This document shows, one piece after another, positions 61,268 through 64,000 of a stretch of DNA of 64,000 bases. The stretch comes from Bacteroidaceae bacterium (GTDB taxonomy: Bacteria; Bacteroidota; Bacteroidia; Bacteroidales; Bacteroidaceae): NCBI GenBank assembly GCA_024401225.1, contig JAKSLM010000007.1:1-64000 (forward strand), in the 5' to 3' direction. Numbering within the stretch: position 1 is the first letter of the stretch; every line of letters begins with the position of its first letter. The notes below the pieces were generated by a model. It saw only the letters and a list, made by a program, of their open reading frames with translations, was not told the origin of the DNA and searched no databases. Made by a program: the position numbers and the translations under genes.

Positions 61268-64000
61268 ATGAAAAGCAAAATTTTTACGGGGCTAGTCCTC
61301 TTTTTGCTGAGCACAGTGGCTGCGTTTGCCCAAATGAAGGTCAGCGGTACCATCGTTGACGAATTTGGCGATCCGCTTATGGCTGCAACAGTGCTCGAAA
61401 CTGGTACCTCAAACGGTACGGTGACTGATATGGATGGTAACTTTACGCTGACCATGCAGTCGTCGAAGAACACACTTAGCATTTCGTACGTAGGCTACAA
61501 GACTCAGGTGCTTCAGCCTAAAGCTACAATGCAGATTCAGATGGAGGAAGACAATGTCCTCAACGAACTTGTGGTGACCGGCTATACCGTTCAGCGCAAG
61601 GCAGACCTCACTGGTGCAGTCAGCGTAGTCAGCGTTGATGACATTGCAAAACAGAATGAGAACAACCCAATCAAGGCTCTCCAGGGACGTGTTCCTGGTA
61701 TGAACATCAGCGCTGATGGTAATCCTTCAGGTGCAGCTACAGTACGCATCCGTGGTGTCGGAACCCTCAACGACAACGATCCTCTCTACATCATCGATGG
61801 TGTACCAACCAAGGCTGGTATGCACGAGCTCAATGGTAGCGACATCGAGAGCATTCAGGTGCTCAAGGATGCAGCCTCGGCTTCCATCTACGGTTCACGT
61901 GCTGCAAACGGTGTCATCATCATCACTACCAAGAAGGGTAAGGAAGGCAAGGTGAAGATTGACTTCGACGCAAGTATCGCTATGTCATCGTATGCTCACA
62001 AGATGAGAGTGCTCAATGCAAAGGAATGGGGACAGGCTTACTGGCAGGCAAATGTCAACGATGGCCTCAATCCTAACGCAAACAACCTCGGTTACCGTTT
62101 CGACTGGGGATATGATGCGCTGGGCAACCCTACTCTCCATGGCATCACAATGAGCAAGTATCTCGATGAGGCTGGCACAGTTCCTGCAGGCAATACCGAC
62201 TGGTTCAATGAGAGCACTCGCACTGGTGTGGTTCAGAACTACAACCTCAGCGTAAGCAATGGTAACGAGCATGGAAACTCATTCATGTCGCTCGGTTACT
62301 ACAAGAACCTCGGTATCATCAAGAATTCCGACTTCGATCGTTTCTCAGCTCGTTTCAATGGTGAATACAAGCTTGTCAAGGATATCGTAACCATCGGCGA
62401 AAACTTCACTCTCAACCGTACTGGTGAGGTGCAGGCTCCAGGCGGTTTCCTCGGCAACGTGCTTCAGTTCAATTCCAACTACCCTATTTATAACGTAAAG
62501 GGCGAGTATGCGAACCTCACAGGAGGATATGCAGACCGCGAGAACCCTCTTTCAGTCCTTTCGCGCAACAGCGACAACCGCTACACTTACTGGCGTATGT
62601 TTGGTGATGTTCACATCAACCTTGCACTCTTCAAGGGCTTCAACATCCGTTCAACATATGGTATCGACTATTCACAGAAGCAGCAGCGCATCTTCACATA
62701 TCCAATTGCTAATGGTAATGTATCAAGTTCGACAAATGCTGTTGAGGCAAAGCAGGAGCACTGGATGAAGTGGATGTGGAACGCCATTGCAACCTATAAC
62801 TTCGAGACTGGCAAACACCGTGGTGATGCTATGCTCGGTATCGAGACCAACCGTCAGGACGACATCTGGTTCTCTGGCAAGCGCTACGACTATGCAGTTC
62901 TCCACCCTGACTACATGTGGCCAAACGCTGGTGTAGGCGAGAGCGAGGCATACGGTGGTGGCGGCGGCTTCTCACTCCTCTCATACTTCGGAAAGATCAA
63001 CTACACATACAACGAACGCTACATGGGTAGCATCACAATGCGTCGAGATGGTTCGAGCCGATTCGGTAAGAATCACAAGTACGGTACATTCCCATCAATA
63101 AGTGCCGGTTGGCGCATCAACGAGGAGAACTTCCTCAAAGACAAGGTTAACTGGCTCGACAACCTCAAGCTCCGTGCATCATGGGGTCAGACAGGTAACC
63201 AGGAGATCTCGAACACTGCCCGCTACACACTCTATGTTTCTAACTATGGTGAAGCAGGTTTCGGTGGCCAGTCATACGGAACATCGTACGATATCCAGGG
63301 TACAAACGGTGGTCACACACTCGATAGCGGTTTCAAGCGCGATCAGCTTGGCAACGATGACATCAAGTGGGAGACAACTACACAGACTAATATCGGTCTC
63401 GACTTCGGACTCTTCCGCAACGCACTCTACGGAAGCTTCGAGTGGTACGACAAGCGCACAAAGGACATCCTCGTCTACATGCCAGGTATCGGTGTCATGG
63501 GTGAGGGTAGTTCAATGTGGATCAATGCTGGCGAAATGCTCAACCGAGGCGTTGAGTTCAACGTAGGCTGGCGTGGCAACATGGGTGACTTCCAGTGGGA
63601 TCTCGCTGGTAACATCGGTACTAACCACAACGAAGTTACCAAGATTCCTGAGACTATCGCAGCTAAGGGTACCTTCGGTGGTAACGGCGTATTCAGCGTA
63701 GTAGGTCATGCCATGGGTTCACAGGCTGGTTACGTATTCGACGGCATCTTCCAGAACCAGGATGAAGTGGACAATCATGCCACTCAGGAAGGTGCAGGCG
63801 TAGGCCGCATGCGCTTCAAGGATCTCAACAATGATGGTCGCATCACAGAGGCTGACCAGAAGTGGATTTACGATCCATCACCAGCATTCACTTACGGCCT
63901 CAACGTTTATCTTCAGTACAAGAACTGGGACTTCACAATGTTCTGGCAGGGTGTTCAGGGTGTTGACGTCATGACTTACGACTACAAGACTCAGACTGAT
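61268..64000 (+). CDS. SusC/RagA-type TonB-dependent outer-membrane receptor (3' part outside window)
   Basis: 911 codons are present without a stop; complete proteins are about 1000-1050 residues. Signal peptide (1-21, …AAFA-Q), carboxypeptidase-regulatory-like domain (about 24-98, VSGTIVDEFGDPLMAATVLETGTSNGTVTDMDGNFTL), TonB plug (about 110-225, with ADLTGAVSVVS, GRVPGMNIS, VRIRGVGTLNDNDPLYIIDGVP and ASIYGSRAANGVIIITTKKG), then the beta-barrel. It imports oligosaccharides with a SusD lipoprotein that should follow. The adjacent kinase and regulator suggest a fructose-containing substrate; this is inference. Confidence 0.95.
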   Translation, partial: MKSKIFTGLVLFLLSTVAAFAQMKVSGTIVDEFGDPLMAATVLETGTSNGTVTDMDGNFTLTMQSSKNTLSISYVGYKTQVLQPKATMQIQMEEDNVLNELVVTGYTVQRKADLTGAVSVVSVDDIAKQNENNPIKALQGRVPGMNISADGNPSGAATVRIRGVGTLNDNDPLYIIDGVPTKAGMHELNGSDIESIQVLKDAASASIYGSRAANGVIIITTKKGKEGKVKIDFDASIAMSSYAHKMRVLNAKEWGQAYWQANVNDGLNPNANNLGYRFDWGYDALGNPTLHGITMSKYLDEAGTVPAGNTDWFNESTRTGVVQNYNLSVSNGNEHGNSFMSLGYYKNLGIIKNSDFDRFSARFNGEYKLVKDIVTIGENFTLNRTGEVQAPGGFLGNVLQFNSNYPIYNVKGEYANLTGGYADRENPLSVLSRNSDNRYTYWRMFGDVHINLALFKGFNIRSTYGIDYSQKQQRIFTYPIANGNVSSSTNAVEAKQEHWMKWMWNAIATYNFETGKHRGDAMLGIETNRQDDIWFSGKRYDYAVLHPDYMWPNAGVGESEAYGGGGGFSLLSYFGKINYTYNERYMGSITMRRDGSSRFGKNHKYGTFPSISAGWRINEENFLKDKVNWLDNLKLRASWGQTGNQEISNTARYTLYVSNYGEAGFGGQSYGTSYDIQGTNGGHTLDSGFKRDQLGNDDIKWETTTQTNIGLDFGLFRNALYGSFEWYDKRTKDILVYMPGIGVMGEGSSMWINAGEMLNRGVEFNVGWRGNMGDFQWDLAGNIGTNHNEVTKIPETIAAKGTFGGNGVFSVVGHAMGSQAGYVFDGIFQNQDEVDNHATQEGAGVGRMRFKDLNNDGRITEADQKWIYDPSPAFTYGLNVYLQYKNWDFTMFWQGVQGVDVMTYDYKTQTD

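Overview
The window looks like a chromosomal segment of a Bacteroidales bacterium, most likely Prevotellaceae (Prevotella, Xylanibacter or Segatella type). The grounds are promoters with the Bacteroidetes -7 box (TAnnTTTG) before most transcription units, a SusC-type TonB receptor, gldH, an lptF/G-type permease with a KLDIF start, an MGS-only PurH next to mre genes, several ECF sigma factors, and a GH67 xylan-side-chain enzyme. Base composition is about 50 percent GC in genes, with AT-rich intergenic DNA. || Layout. 1-2.6 kb: a 22-bp-period palindrome array, then aguA (alpha-glucuronidase). 2.6-7.0 kb, minus strand: tRNA-Met, then a housekeeping cluster (prfB, CYTH, VanZ, Na+ symporter, HAD phosphatase). 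7.1-12.4 kb, plus: LptF/G permease, ribBA, aminotransferase, nitroreductase. 12.5-17.6 kb: a small secreted protein, a FadL-type porin, an S41 peptidase lipoprotein, an AsmA-like protein and a TonB-C-domain protein. 17.8-24.3 kb: the cell-shape operon purH(MGS)-mreB-mreC-mreD-mrdA-rodA. || 24.3-51.7 kb is the most interesting part. An NtrC-type response regulator and a soluble NtrB-like kinase precede a TolC-family gene. That gene has a canonical sigma-54 promoter and upstream GTGCG-N4-CGCAC palindromes. The same palindromes and an identical 16-bp sigma-54 promoter recur about 14 kb away, before an ABC efflux operon (membrane fusion protein, ATPase, three MacB/FtsX-like permeases). TolC and the pump are therefore probably one sigma-54 regulon. 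Between them lie a large thioredoxin-domain protein and three consecutive ECF sigma / anti-sigma / secreted-effector modules, with several non-coding mobile-like elements. A HicAB toxin-antitoxin pair sits antisense between the first and second permeases. || 51.9-58 kb: a TlpA-like lipoprotein, a small lipoprotein, an MFS transporter, then metF, holB, ricT and gldH. 58.2-64 kb: a sugar-utilisation locus with a fructokinase-like PfkB kinase, a membrane regulator joining a periplasmic sugar-binding domain directly to an AraC HTH, and the first 911 codons of a SusC-like receptor cut by the window edge. || The least expected observations are the duplicated sigma-54 control regions, the ECF modules whose effectors carry TonB-plug-like motifs, a 68-bp nearly identical membrane-segment block shared by two otherwise divergent anti-sigma genes, and the 22-bp-period palindrome arrays at two distant loci.
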